From positions 1-64,000 of the forward strand of contig NZ_RKLR01000010.1 in NCBI RefSeq assembly GCF_019599465.1: a stretch of 64,000 bases of DNA, written 5' to 3'. Numbering within the stretch: position 1 is the first letter of the stretch; each line of letters opens with the position of its first letter. The notes under the pieces are model-generated. The model searched no databases, was not told the origin of the DNA, and saw only the letters and a program-made list of their open reading frames with translations. The translations under genes were made by a program, and so were the position numbers. Shown here in pieces: positions 16,937 through 26,092 of this stretch. The DNA is from Haloarcula rubra (lineage in GTDB: Archaea > Halobacteriota > Halobacteria > Halobacteriales > Haloarculaceae).

Positions 16937-17914
16937 ATGGTTAGCATCGACTATATGGCCCATCAGGAGCAGTACAGTCCGTCGCAACTGTTGGATTTTT
17001 CTGTAGCGGCCGCCGACAACGGATTCGACTTCGTCTGGACCTCGGACCACTTTCACCCGTGGTTCCACACGGACGCTGAGGCAGGGTTCGCCTGGTCCTG
17101 GCTCGGTGCCGCCACCGAACGCATCGACATCCCCATCGGCACCTGTGTGACGCCCGCTGGCGAACACTACCACCCCGCGCTGATGGCACAGGCCTTCGCA
17201 ACGCTGCAAGAGATGCACGACGAGCGGGTGGTTCTGGGTCTCTCGACAGGTGAGGCGATGAACGAGAAGCCGATGGGCCACGACTGGCCCGAATACGGCG
17301 TCCGCCGGAACCGTCTGGAGGAGACGCTGGAAATCGTCCACGGGCTCTGGGAGAACGAGGACTTCTACAGCTACGAGGGCGACCACTTCGAGGTCGACGA
17401 CGCCCATCTCTACACCATGCCAGAGGAGCGACCCGAAGTGCAAATCGCCGCCAACGGGCCGAGTACAGCGTCGCTGACCGGCGAGTACGGCGACGGCTTC
17501 ATCACGGTCAAGACCGGTCACGAGTACACCGAGCGGATGTACCCAGCCATCCAGCGCTATGCTGAAGAGGCCGGCCGCGACCCTAACGAAATCGAGACGA
17601 CGCTACTCGTCATCGCGTCCTACGACGAGGACTACGAGCGCGCCCGGGCGTCGACCCGCCCCTGGTGGGCGACGACCCAGAACGTCTTCGACAAGGCGAT
17701 GGCGAACCCGAAAGACATCGAGGCGGAGGGTGAGAAAGCAACTCAGGAACAGGTCGAAGAGAAGTTCCTCATCGCCGACGACCCGAGCGACATCGCGGCG
17801 CAATTGGAAGCGTACGCAGAGATGGGCTTCGACCGCATCGCACTCGGCAACACCAGTCCGGAGCCCGAACGGTTCTTCGAAGTGATGGGCGACGAGGTTA
17901 TCCCGTCGCTGTAG
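16937..17914 (+). CDS. LLM-class F420-dependent oxidoreductase (FGD-like)
   Basis: 325 residues with a luciferase-like TIM barrel. Features are DFSVAAADNGFDFVWTSDHFHPW near residues 21-43 (the SDHFHPW signature of F420-dependent sugar-phosphate/alcohol dehydrogenases, split here: FVWTSDHFHPW), GTCVTPAGEHYHPALMAQAF, GLSTGEAMNE, and IQIAANGPSTASLTGEYGDG-like QIAANGPSTAS. Enzymes of this group transfer hydride between coenzyme F420 and an alcohol or glucose-6-phosphate. The sequence is closest in layout to the FGD-type family, but the substrate cannot be deduced. It opens the plus-strand part of the island, divergent from iclR, and precedes the IolD-like gene by 82 nt, so it may oxidise the sugar or cyclitol handled here. 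Confidence 0.85.
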   Translation: MVSIDYMAHQEQYSPSQLLDFSVAAADNGFDFVWTSDHFHPWFHTDAEAGFAWSWLGAATERIDIPIGTCVTPAGEHYHPALMAQAFATLQEMHDERVVLGLSTGEAMNEKPMGHDWPEYGVRRNRLEETLEIVHGLWENEDFYSYEGDHFEVDDAHLYTMPEERPEVQIAANGPSTASLTGEYGDGFITVKTGHEYTERMYPAIQRYAEEAGRDPNEIETTLLVIASYDEDYERARASTRPWWATTQNVFDKAMANPKDIEAEGEKATQEQVEEKFLIADDPSDIAAQLEAYAEMGFDRIALGNTSPEPERFFEVMGDEVIPSL

Positions 17915-17962
17915 CTTGTATTCCGGCAGTCCGACCTGGAGGCATCAGCCTTCGGGGGAATG

Positions 17963-17970
17963 TTTAATAA
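17963..17970 (+). promoter_or_regulatory. TATA-like box of the IolD-like gene
   Basis: TTTAATAA ends 27 nt before the ATG at 17997, which fits a leaderless transcript starting at MPRLNG. Confidence 0.5.
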
Positions 17971-17996
17971 GTGGGGACTGTATTTTTACGAACGAG

Positions 17997-19736
17997 ATGC
18001 CCAGACTGAATGGTGGCGAGATTATCGCCAAATATCTGGAGAAGGAGGGCGTCGAATACTTGGTCGGAATCCCCGGTCACGGGAGTACGAACCTACTCGA
18101 CGCGTTCAACGACTCCGACGTAGAAGTCATCCAACCACGACACGAGGAAGGGGCGACACACCTTGCAGACGGGTACGCGCGCGCCAGCGGCGAGCCACTG
18201 GCCGTGTTCACCTCCATCGGACCCGGGGCGACCAACACCGTCACAGGCGCGGCGACGGCGTACGTCGACTCCATCCCGATGATCATCTTCACGGGTGCGC
18301 CACAGACCCACGAATACGGGCAGGGAATCCTACAGGAGATAGAGCGCCAGAAGCCCGGGGACTTCCCGAGCGTGATGGAACCGGTGACGAAGCAGAGCTT
18401 CGAGGTGAGCAGTGTCGAACGTCTCCCCCGAGTGCTGCGGCGTGCGTTCCAGATAGCCCTCTCCGGGCGTCCCGGCCCAGTTCACGTCGACGTACCGATG
18501 GACGTACAGGGGGCGGCTGCTGACGTCGAGCTTCCGGAACCGACCCAGAGCCGCCCACACAGTCGACCCGGTGGGGATCCACGAACCGTCTCCGACGCCG
18601 CCGAACTGTTAGAAGATGCCGAGCGTCCGGTCATCGTCCCCGGCGGCGGAACTATGCTCGCCGAGGCGTGGGACGAGGTGCAGGAACTCGCAGAACACTT
18701 GCAAGCCCCCGTCAGTCCGACGTTCCAGGCCAAAGGGATAATTCCCGAAGACCACCCGCTCTACGTTGGGTTCGCCGGCTGGATCGGCTCGACGGCGGGC
18801 AACGAGCTCGTCTCGAACGCCGACGTGATACTGGCCGTTGGATGTCGGTTTACCGACTTGCACACCTCCTCGTTCGAGGACGGCGTAAGCTTCGACATCC
18901 CGCCGAGTAAACTGATTCACGTCGACATCGACCCACAGGAAATAGGGAAGAACTTCCCAGTCGAAGTCGGCATCCAGGGCGACGCGAAGGTCGTCACGCG
19001 TCAGATTACCGAGGAACTGCAAGAGCGGATGGACCCGGTCTCCAGGGAGGACAACGAGTACTACGAAGAGGCCCAGGAGTTGTGGGAAGAGTGGGAGAGC
19101 ATGGTCGCCGAGCGATGGGAGGACGACAGCGTCCCGATGAGTATCTCTCGGGCGGTCGCAAGCCTTCGGGACGTCCTCCCGCGTGACGGCGTCGTCGTCT
19201 CCAGCGCGGGCCAGCCACAGGAGACGGTCAACCCCGAGTTCCCTGTCTACGAACCGCGGACGAACATCTCGTGTGGCGGGTTCTCGACGATGGGCTTCGG
19301 CGTCTCGGCCGCCATCGGCGCGAAACTCGCCAAGCCGGACAGTCCGGTGGTAGACGTCGAGGGCGACGGGAGTTTCATGATGTGCAATCAGGAAGTCGCC
19401 TGCGCCGTCGAACACGACATCGACGTCACCTACCTCATCGTCAACAACCACGGCTGGAAGTCCATACGGAACCTGCAGGTCGACAAGTACGGATGGGACC
19501 GTGTGCTGAACACCGAGTTCAACGAGGAGACGGACATCGATTTCATGGCGATGGCCGAAGGCTTCAGCGTCGACTTCGCCGAACGCGTCGTCAAGCCGGA
19601 GAAACTCGACAGTGTGCTTGAAGACGCCATCGCGCACGACGGGCCGGCTATCGTCGAAGCGGTCGTCGAACCCGACAACCCGGACTCCGGGGCCATCATC
19701 ACCGGAGAGTGGGACCTCGCAGACCTCGAAAAGTAA
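17997..19736 (+). CDS. Thiamine-diphosphate enzyme resembling IolD (trihydroxycyclohexane-1,2-dione acylhydrolase) or acetolactate synthase
   Basis: 579 residues with the three-domain ThDP fold. The N-terminal PYR domain has QPRHEEGATHLADGYAR with the catalytic Glu near residue 50. The central domain has VILAVGCRFTDLHTSSF, where the RxTD--TSS pattern matches IolD more than acetolactate synthase. The C-terminal PP domain carries the Mg/ThDP motif VEGDGSFMMCNQEV near 454 through NNHGWKSI near 483, followed by RNLQVDKYG and EFNEETDIDFMAMAEGF, again IolD-like (NLQMD..., VDYAKVAEGYG). IolD hydrolytically opens the ring of the dione formed from inosose. General acetolactate synthase-like carboligase remains the alternative. 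A decayed second copy lies at 26093. Comparison is from memory. Confidence 0.8.
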   Translation: MPRLNGGEIIAKYLEKEGVEYLVGIPGHGSTNLLDAFNDSDVEVIQPRHEEGATHLADGYARASGEPLAVFTSIGPGATNTVTGAATAYVDSIPMIIFTGAPQTHEYGQGILQEIERQKPGDFPSVMEPVTKQSFEVSSVERLPRVLRRAFQIALSGRPGPVHVDVPMDVQGAAADVELPEPTQSRPHSRPGGDPRTVSDAAELLEDAERPVIVPGGGTMLAEAWDEVQELAEHLQAPVSPTFQAKGIIPEDHPLYVGFAGWIGSTAGNELVSNADVILAVGCRFTDLHTSSFEDGVSFDIPPSKLIHVDIDPQEIGKNFPVEVGIQGDAKVVTRQITEELQERMDPVSREDNEYYEEAQELWEEWESMVAERWEDDSVPMSISRAVASLRDVLPRDGVVVSSAGQPQETVNPEFPVYEPRTNISCGGFSTMGFGVSAAIGAKLAKPDSPVVDVEGDGSFMMCNQEVACAVEHDIDVTYLIVNNHGWKSIRNLQVDKYGWDRVLNTEFNEETDIDFMAMAEGFSVDFAERVVKPEKLDSVLEDAIAHDGPAIVEAVVEPDNPDSGAIITGEWDLADLEK

Positions 19737-19793
19737 ACCGACTTTGCGGTGTTCCGACTCCGTTTTACTAGCTATACTAAACGGTATATCTGT

Positions 19794-20951
19794 CTAGCTC
19801 ATCTGGACCAGGACCTTTCCGTCGACGCGCTTTGCAGCCTGCCGGACGGCCGTGTCAGCGTTTTCGAGGTCGAACGTCGACGTAATCAGCGGCAGGTTAT
19901 CGAGTTGGCCACTGGCCATCAGCCGAATCGTTCGCGGGAACACCTGTTGTCCGGTGTGACCCTCGGAGCCGTACAGTTGAGCGCTGCTACCCTGATACTT
20001 CCGAAGAGCGATGTCGGGGTCCGACCCCGCGTTGCTGATGTGGACGACGTTCGCGCGCTCTGCTAGGGTGTCCTCGATGACGGGATAGGTTTGAGCGACG
20101 GCGCCGCTCGTCTCGACGTGGACGTCTGCACCCTCGCCGTGGGTCACCTCGCGGACTGTCTCGACCGGGTCGACCTCGATGGGGTTGTAGACGTGTTCGA
20201 ACCCGAGGTCGTGCGCTATCTTCCGGCGCTGGTCGGACGGTTCGAAGGCGATGACCTTCCCCGCTCCGGCCGCACGAGAGACGTTCATCCCGGTGAGGCC
20301 GATTGGGCCGGCCCCATGGTAGACGTGGTAGTCGCCGGGCCAGATGCCTTCGGCCCGCCCGAACAGGCCGTAATAGGTAATCGTGCTGGGTTCGATTGTC
20401 GCTGCCGCCCGGAAGAGGTCGTCCTCGTCGTCGTAGGCTCGTTCGAGCGACGAGACGCTCCAGAGAATCTTCTCCGGGACGGTGACGTACTCGGCGAACG
20501 CGCCGTCCATCGTGAACCCGATCTGTTCGAAATTCGCACAGTGGCCGTGGAAGCCCTGCCGACACATCTGACAGCGACCACAGTAGTCTGTCACCTCGGC
20601 TGTGACAGGTTCACCGGGCTCGAAGAGGTCGGCTTCGTCGCCGGTCTCGACGACTTCGCCGGAGAACTCGTGGCCGGTGACCGACGGGAACTTCGTGTAC
20701 GCCGAGTAATGCATGTAGCCGTCGTCGTCGGTCTCTATCATCGAGACGTCGCTCCCACAGATACCGGTGTACTTGACGCGGACCAGTACCTCGTCGTCAG
20801 AAGGTTCCGGTCGCGTTCGTTCTTCGACGGACAGTTCGGGGTCTCGCCAGACCTGCGAGGAGTTCATCGCGCGGTGACGCTCCTGCTCATCGTCCGACAG
20901 GTCGTAGTCGGAACGGGGACTCCACTCTGCGTCGAGTACGAGTGCTCGCAT
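19794..20951 (-). CDS. Zinc-dependent medium-chain dehydrogenase resembling scyllo-inosose 3-dehydrogenase
   Basis: 385 residues. The catalytic zinc site is TGICGSD (Cys near 73) and GHEFSG. Structural-zinc cysteines are in DYCGRCQMCRQGFHGHC, and the NAD fold has YHGAGPIGLTGMNVSRAAGAG. The N-terminus (MRALVLDAEWSPRSDYDLSD, then SSQVWRDPEL) and ETDDDGYMHYSAYTKFPSV match the unusual family around Thermotoga maritima TM0412, described as a scyllo-inosose 3-dehydrogenase of a variant myo-inositol pathway. Here it sits between the IolD-like ThDP enzyme (convergent) and an SDR. A GTTATATTC box about 23-31 nt upstream supports the ATG at 20951. Other polyol dehydrogenase activities remain possible. 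Confidence 0.8.
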   Translation of the reverse strand: MRALVLDAEWSPRSDYDLSDDEQERHRAMNSSQVWRDPELSVEERTRPEPSDDEVLVRVKYTGICGSDVSMIETDDDGYMHYSAYTKFPSVTGHEFSGEVVETGDEADLFEPGEPVTAEVTDYCGRCQMCRQGFHGHCANFEQIGFTMDGAFAEYVTVPEKILWSVSSLERAYDDEDDLFRAAATIEPSTITYYGLFGRAEGIWPGDYHVYHGAGPIGLTGMNVSRAAGAGKVIAFEPSDQRRKIAHDLGFEHVYNPIEVDPVETVREVTHGEGADVHVETSGAVAQTYPVIEDTLAERANVVHISNAGSDPDIALRKYQGSSAQLYGSEGHTGQQVFPRTIRLMASGQLDNLPLITSTFDLENADTAVRQAAKRVDGKVLVQMS

Positions 20952-21031
20952 GATTGGCACAGAACACCTATCAGAATATAACTGTAGGGGGTCAGGTCGC
21001 CGTCGGTGGGCGTCGTCTCCCTCGGTTCCGC

Positions 21032-21817
21032 TCAGAACGTCTGCCACCCGCCGTCGACGTACACCATCTCACCGGTGACGTAGTCGGCCTGTTCGCTGGC
21101 CAGAAAGAGCACCGTCGGTGCGATGTCCTCTGGGTAGCCCGGTCGGTCGAGTGGAATCGGCTTCGTGAGGTCACCGGCCGCGACGGACTCCTCTTTCTCG
21201 TCAGCGCCCGCGCCGAACTCGGTTGCGATGTGGCCCGGAGCAACGGCGTTGACACGCACGCCGTGGTCGGCAAGTTCGAGCGCTGCACCACGGGTAATCA
21301 TGCGAATGGCCCCCTTCGTGGAGTCGTAGGGAATCTGGTCCGCCTGTGCGTGCGTCGAACTTATCGAGGCCGTGTTGACGATGACCCCACCCTCGCCGCG
21401 GTCGCGCATGTCGGCTGCGGCCGCCTGCGTCCCGAAGAACACGCCGTTCGTGTTGGTGCCGTGGATTTTCTCGAAGGTGTCCCGGTCGACCGAGAAGAGG
21501 TCGCCGCGGGTGAACCACCCCGCGTTGTTCACCATCACGTCGACGCCGCCGTACTCACGGGCTGCCTTGACTACGCTCGCGATTGCGTCCGGTTCCGAAA
21601 CGTCGGTTTCGGCGTACTCGGCCGTGCCGCCCTCAGCTCCGATGACCTCGTGTGTCGGTCGGTCGGCGTCGGCGTCCTTCGGGTCGGGGTCGATGTCGGC
21701 GTTCAACACCGTGGCCCCCGCATCACCGAACGCGAGTGCGATTGCCCGACCGATGCCGGAACTGCCGCCAGTGACGATAACGGTCTCTCCCTCGAAGTCG
21801 AAGCTGGTGCGACCCAT
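21032..21817 (-). CDS. Short-chain dehydrogenase/reductase
   Basis: 261 residues, classical SDR. The cofactor loop is TGGSSGIGRAIAL; acidic ADIDPDP after strand 2 favours NAD; NNAG is present, and the active site is Ser in ASISSTHAQ with YDSTKGA (YxxxK). The C-terminus PGYPEDIAPTVLFLASEQAD is followed by the family ending GEMVYVDGGW. Such enzymes oxidise sugars or polyols at C1 (glucose/galactose dehydrogenase type) or reduce ketones. It faces the MmsA gene divergently with 91 nt between starts, so both may share control. A TTTATT box 23-28 nt upstream supports the ATG at 21817. The exact substrate is unknown, but a role in the island's polyol route is likely. Confidence 0.9.
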   Translation of the reverse strand: MGRTSFDFEGETVIVTGGSSGIGRAIALAFGDAGATVLNADIDPDPKDADADRPTHEVIGAEGGTAEYAETDVSEPDAIASVVKAAREYGGVDVMVNNAGWFTRGDLFSVDRDTFEKIHGTNTNGVFFGTQAAAADMRDRGEGGVIVNTASISSTHAQADQIPYDSTKGAIRMITRGAALELADHGVRVNAVAPGHIATEFGAGADEKEESVAAGDLTKPIPLDRPGYPEDIAPTVLFLASEQADYVTGEMVYVDGGWQTF

Positions 21818-21908
21818 ATCCCACCCTACAGTTCGGTCCAAATAAATGGGCCGGTTCACCCTGTCCGTGCGTAACATCTATGTAGTTCGGTGTAGACGTT
21901 CTCCATGC

Positions 21909-23414
21909 ATGACGAGCAAGCAAGAGCAGTCGCCAGCGCCGACTGCCGTACCCGACACCGTACAGAACTACGTCGGTGGCGAGTGGGTCACAGTCAAGGG
22001 TGACGACGGCCAACCGGTCGTCAATCCGGCCACGAACGAGACACTAGCGGACGTGACGTTCTCGGACCGGTCGGCCGTCGACGATGCCATCCAGACGGCC
22101 GACGAGGCCTTTGAGGAGTGGCGCGCCACTTCGCCCGTCGACCGCGTGCAGTACCTATTCGACCTCAAGCAGGAACTCGAAGATAGACAGGAGGACATCG
22201 CGCAGGCACTCACGCGCGAACACGGCAAGACGCTCGGGGAGGCCCGCGGCGAGATCCGCCGCGGTATCGAGAACGTCGAGGTGGCGGCCGGCATCCCCAA
22301 CATGCTCCGAGAGGGAAGCGGCAACGTAGAAGGCATCGCCCCGAACATGGACGAACACGCCGTCCGCCAGCCACTGGGCGTCTTCACCGCCATCACACCG
22401 TTCAACTTCCCCGCGATGATTCCCCTGTGGTTCCTGCCCTACGCCGTCGCGACGGGCAACACCTTCGTCCTCAAGCCCAGCGAAAAGGTGCCGCTCAGTT
22501 CGCAACTCATCTTCGAGGCCGTCGACGCCGCTGGCTTCCCCGACGGCGTCGTCAACCTCGTCAACGGCGGTGTCGACACAGTCAACACGCTACTGGAACA
22601 CGAGGACGTGGCCGGCGTCTCCTTCGTCGGTTCGACGCCCGTCGCCCAACACATCTACGAGACGGCCGCCCAGCACGGCAAGCGCGTGCAGGCACAGGGC
22701 GGTGCGAAGAACTACGCCGTCGTCACGCCGGATGTCGAACTCGAAGACGCCGTCCCCAACATCATCGGCTCCGTCTACGGCAACGCCGGTCAACGCTGTC
22801 TCGCCAACGACGTCGTCGTCGGCGTCGGCGACGTCTACGACGACCTGCGCGAGGAGATTCTCGACGACGTCGACGACCTCACCGTCGGCAACGGCCTCGA
22901 AGAGGACACCGACGTCGGACCGCTCATCACCGGCGAGTCCGCGGAGCGCGTCGTCGGGATGATAGAGGACGCCGTCGAGGAAGGTGCCGACCTCGTCGTG
23001 GACGGCCGTGATTTCGAGCATCCCGAGTACCCCGACGGGAACTTCCTCGGCCCGACGCTCCTCGAAAACGTCACCACCGACATGGACATCACCCAGACCG
23101 AAATCTTCGGCCCGGTGATGGCGCTGGCAGAGGCCGAGGACTTAGACGAGGCCATCGAGATGGTCAACAGCACCGAGTACGGCAACGCGTCCTCGCTGTA
23201 CACCGAGAACGGTGCCGAGGCCCGCAAGTACCGGTACGAGGTCGACGCGGGCAACATCGGCATCAACGTCGGCGTCTGCGCGCCGATGGGCTTCTTCCAC
23301 TTCGGCGGCCGGAAGGGCTCGTTCTTCGGTGACCTCCACGCACAGGGCGAGGACGCCGTGAATTTTTACACCGACAAGACCATCGAGATTCAGCGCTGGT
23401 ACAGCAACGCCTGA
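21909..23414 (+). CDS. mmsA: CoA-acylating methylmalonate-semialdehyde dehydrogenase (MmsA/IolA)
   Basis: 501 residues of the aldehyde dehydrogenase superfamily. The enzyme turns malonate or methylmalonate semialdehyde into acetyl-CoA or propionyl-CoA with NAD and CoA, releasing CO2; it is the last step of bacterial inositol (IolA) and valine catabolism. Subfamily marks are ITPFNFPAMIPLWFLPYAV, TFVLKPSEKVPLSSQL, VGSTPVAQHIYETAAQHGKR, the nucleophile region YGNAGQRCLAND (Cys), and the ending GVCAPMGFFHFGGRKGSFFG then DLHAQGEDAVNFYTDKT, which separates MmsA from ordinary ALDHs. The usual Glu general base of non-CoA ALDHs is absent, as in other CoA-dependent members. The ATG at 21909 gives MTSKQEQ. 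Its place in an inositol-type cluster fits an IolA role. Confidence 0.92.
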   Translation: MTSKQEQSPAPTAVPDTVQNYVGGEWVTVKGDDGQPVVNPATNETLADVTFSDRSAVDDAIQTADEAFEEWRATSPVDRVQYLFDLKQELEDRQEDIAQALTREHGKTLGEARGEIRRGIENVEVAAGIPNMLREGSGNVEGIAPNMDEHAVRQPLGVFTAITPFNFPAMIPLWFLPYAVATGNTFVLKPSEKVPLSSQLIFEAVDAAGFPDGVVNLVNGGVDTVNTLLEHEDVAGVSFVGSTPVAQHIYETAAQHGKRVQAQGGAKNYAVVTPDVELEDAVPNIIGSVYGNAGQRCLANDVVVGVGDVYDDLREEILDDVDDLTVGNGLEEDTDVGPLITGESAERVVGMIEDAVEEGADLVVDGRDFEHPEYPDGNFLGPTLLENVTTDMDITQTEIFGPVMALAEAEDLDEAIEMVNSTEYGNASSLYTENGAEARKYRYEVDAGNIGINVGVCAPMGFFHFGGRKGSFFGDLHAQGEDAVNFYTDKTIEIQRWYSNA

Positions 23415-23585
23415 AATCCCGCGGCCTCAGCTCTAATTTCGAGTCGCTCGACGTCCGTTTTCGACGTACCGCTCTCGGGAGGAGTCACATCTCGAAGCAG
23501 CCGTTTCGAAAGGGGCAGATGTGGCGTAAAAAAGCCCGAGAGGGGGCGTCGAAGCGGTGTGCGTACGTCGGCGGCGTCGGCCGGC

Positions 23586-24377
23586 TCAGTCGGACGAGGC
23601 GGGAATCTCTTCTTCGAGGGCCGCGGCGTAGTCGTCTATCGCACGGTCGACGCTGTCCATCAACAGAGCGATATCCTTCCCCGCGATGAGGAAGTCGAAC
23701 CCCTGTTCCAACCGGGCCTCGATGGCGTCTAGGTCGACAGTGAGCGTCCCGACCGGGACGCCGGCGCGGTCGCTCGCGTCGATAATCCGCTGGATGGCGT
23801 CGCCGAACTCCGCGGAGTCCCACTCGGCGAACATGCCCAACGCGCCCGAGAGGTCGGCCGGGCCGACGAACAGCGCGTCGATGCCGTCGACGCTGGCTAT
23901 CTCCTCGGCGTTCTCGAGTCCCTCCTCGGTCTCTATCTGTGCGATGGTGAGGATAGAACCGTTGGCGTTTGCCACGTACTCTTCGAAGTTCCTGCCATAG
24001 CCCGTCGCCCGGCTTCCGGCGATACCGCGTATCCCCTCGGGGGGATATCGAATGGATTCGACGAGCGTCCGAGCCTCCTCGGCGGAGTTTATCATCGGCA
24101 CCATCACGCCGGCGACGCCGATGTCTACCACCCGCTTCAGACGGACCGGATCGTTCCACGGAACGCGGACGACCGTGTCTGTTCCGCTGCTCGCGGCGTC
24201 GACCCCGCGGGCCATGTTTTCGACTGTCTCCATCGACATCGTCGTGTGTTCCATATCGACCAAGACGAAGTCCAGGTCTAGCTGCGCCACGCCTTCGGCG
24301 ACTTTCGGGTGGCCGATAGAGAGCCACGTTCCGAGTGGGTGTCCGCCTGTATCGATTGCGTCCTTGATGTTGGTCAT
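23586..24377 (-). CDS. HpcH/HpaI family class II 2-oxo acid aldolase
   Basis: 263 residues, TIM barrel. Motifs are DLDFVLVDMEHTTMSMETV (catalytic metal side), AGVMVPMINSAEEARTLVES, RYPPEGIRG, and QIETEEGLENAEEIASVDGID leading to LFVGPADLSGALG, in which Glu and Asp bind the divalent metal. The family splits 2-oxo-3-deoxy or 4-hydroxy-2-oxo acids into pyruvate and an aldehyde. In this island it could cleave a keto-deoxy sugar acid made by the neighbouring enolase-superfamily dehydratase (divergent, 326 nt away), or the ring-opened cyclitol product. The ATG at 24377 matches the family N-terminus (LGTWLSIGHP follows); the frame is open far upstream but that part is not homologous. No phosphate-binding motif is apparent. 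Confidence 0.9.
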   Translation of the reverse strand: MTNIKDAIDTGGHPLGTWLSIGHPKVAEGVAQLDLDFVLVDMEHTTMSMETVENMARGVDAASSGTDTVVRVPWNDPVRLKRVVDIGVAGVMVPMINSAEEARTLVESIRYPPEGIRGIAGSRATGYGRNFEEYVANANGSILTIAQIETEEGLENAEEIASVDGIDALFVGPADLSGALGMFAEWDSAEFGDAIQRIIDASDRAGVPVGTLTVDLDAIEARLEQGFDFLIAGKDIALLMDSVDRAIDDYAAALEEEIPASSD

Positions 24378-24703
24378 AGCTGTGTTTCGGCTGGCCAGTA
24401 GCGCCGTGACTGGGGATGGCCCGGCGTCGACTGACGTTCTATCAACTAGCTCTACGCGGAGGCACAAAAATATGCAGGCTTCTCTCAAGGTGGTCGCTCC
24501 GAGGGTCACTCGGGTGCCGTATCGCTGGTGCCACCGGAAAATATAACAGGACGAGTGCTGATACTCCAGTTGATGCGATTCGGTATCACGGCATCCCGTG
24601 ACTTCAGCCTCTACCGCACGGCTGTGGCCGAGTCGCCGGCTGGAACCTACGTCGACGGCAGACCGGCCGACCGACACCGCTAGCCGATTTCCGAGACACA
24701 ACC
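24378..24703. other. Divergent promoter region between aldolase and dehydratase genes
   Basis: 326 nt without a gene. A TATTTTTG (minus, about 24464-24471) and an AAATATAAC (plus, about 24539-24547) could be the two promoters, giving leaders of about 60 and 130 nt. No copy of the GTTCG-N7-CGAAC palindrome is present here. Confidence 0.35.
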
Positions 24704-25939
24704 ATGTACGAAGACTTCGCTTCCAAACTCGCAGCGACCATGTGGGCCGACTTCGATGAAACGCCCCGTCGGGCGACCGGCCCCACACCAGAGATAACCG
24801 ATCTAGACACGGTGGTCATCGACGGGAACTTCCCGTGGACCATCGTCACTGTGGAGACGAGCGAGGGCGTCACCGGCATCGGCGAGGCCTACCCCTCGCC
24901 CGGCGTCCATGAGATAATAACCGACTATCTGCGACCCGTGCTCGTCGGTGAGAACCCAACCGACGTGGAACGGCTCTACAACCTGATGCGGGGAAGCCTT
25001 TCCGGGCGTGGTTCACAGGAGGGCGTCGGTACCATCGCAATCAGTGGCGTCGAAATCGCCCTGTGGGACGCCGCCGGAAAACTCCTCGACCAGCCAGTGT
25101 ACCAGTTGCTGGGCGGAAAGACACGCGAGGAAGTGACCGTCTACGCGGACTGCCACGCCGGCGAGGCGATGGTCGAATCAGCCGAGGAAGGCCAGGAGGA
25201 GTCCACCTACGAACCGGCGGCGTACGCGCAGGCCGCACGCGCGGCCGTCGACGACGGCTTCGACGTCGTGAAGTTCGACCTCGACGTGCCGTCGGGCCGG
25301 GAGATCGACACGCTCTCGCGGCACTTCGACCCGCCCGAAATCGAGCACAAGCGGCAGGTCGTCGAGGCCGTCACCGAGGAGATCGGCCACGACGCCGAGG
25401 TGGCCGTCGACCTCCACTGGAACTTCAGTCCGGAGACGGCCGAGCGCCTCTGTCGCACGCTCGAACCGTACGACCTCGCGTGGATAGAGGACCCGATGCC
25501 CCCGGAGAACACTGACGCGATGCGCGAGTTGAAACGCCGCGTCGACGCGACCATCCTGACCGGCGAGAACCGCTACGGGCGTCACGGCTTCCGTGACCTC
25601 ATCGAGGACCAAGCCGTCGACTTCCTCGCGCCGGACGTCCCGAAGACCGGCGGCATCGCCGAGACGAAGAAGATAGCCGACATGGCCGAGGCCTACTACC
25701 AAGCCCTGATTCCGCACAACATCGGCAGTCCGGTCGCCACCGCCGCGACGGCCCACGTCGGCGCGACGGTGCCGAATTTCGTCGCCTTAGAGTACCACGC
25801 CCGCGAGGTGCCATGGTGGGAGGACCTGCTCGTCCGCGAGGAGGACTTCATCCAGAACGGCCGCATTCGGGTGCCGGACGCCCCCGGACTGGGCATCGAA
25901 CTCGACTGGGACGTGGTCGAAGCCCACCGGAAGGAGTAG
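24704..25939 (+). CDS. Enolase-superfamily sugar-acid dehydratase (mandelate racemase/muconate lactonizing type)
   Basis: 411 residues with the N-terminal capping domain (to ~140) and a modified TIM barrel. Catalytic pattern: KFDLD near 190 (Lys base), metal ligands Asp in DLHWN near 236, Glu in WIEDP near 263, Glu in TGENRYG near 287, and His in LIPHNIGSP near 337. This is the layout of acid-sugar dehydratases that convert an aldonic acid such as gluconate, galactonate, arabinonate or xylonate to the 2-keto-3-deoxy acid; haloarchaeal XacD and gluconate dehydratase have the same length. With the neighbouring aldolase and the glucose dehydrogenase further on, it could form a branch of a non-phosphorylated Entner-Doudoroff type route. 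Specificity is unknown. Confidence 0.9.
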   Translation: MYEDFASKLAATMWADFDETPRRATGPTPEITDLDTVVIDGNFPWTIVTVETSEGVTGIGEAYPSPGVHEIITDYLRPVLVGENPTDVERLYNLMRGSLSGRGSQEGVGTIAISGVEIALWDAAGKLLDQPVYQLLGGKTREEVTVYADCHAGEAMVESAEEGQEESTYEPAAYAQAARAAVDDGFDVVKFDLDVPSGREIDTLSRHFDPPEIEHKRQVVEAVTEEIGHDAEVAVDLHWNFSPETAERLCRTLEPYDLAWIEDPMPPENTDAMRELKRRVDATILTGENRYGRHGFRDLIEDQAVDFLAPDVPKTGGIAETKKIADMAEAYYQALIPHNIGSPVATAATAHVGATVPNFVALEYHAREVPWWEDLLVREEDFIQNGRIRVPDAPGLGIELDWDVVEAHRKE

Positions 25940-26092
25940 CAGCGTCTCTGCTCGTAGCCGACTTCGTCTCATCTCCAGTACACGTTCGAGGTCGTCAGCA
26001 GCAGTGGCTTTGACCGCAAATCACCATCTATAGGGGCTGAACGGCCCCATCTGAACAGAATATTGATAACGGTTCTTTCTGAACGTGAGCGT

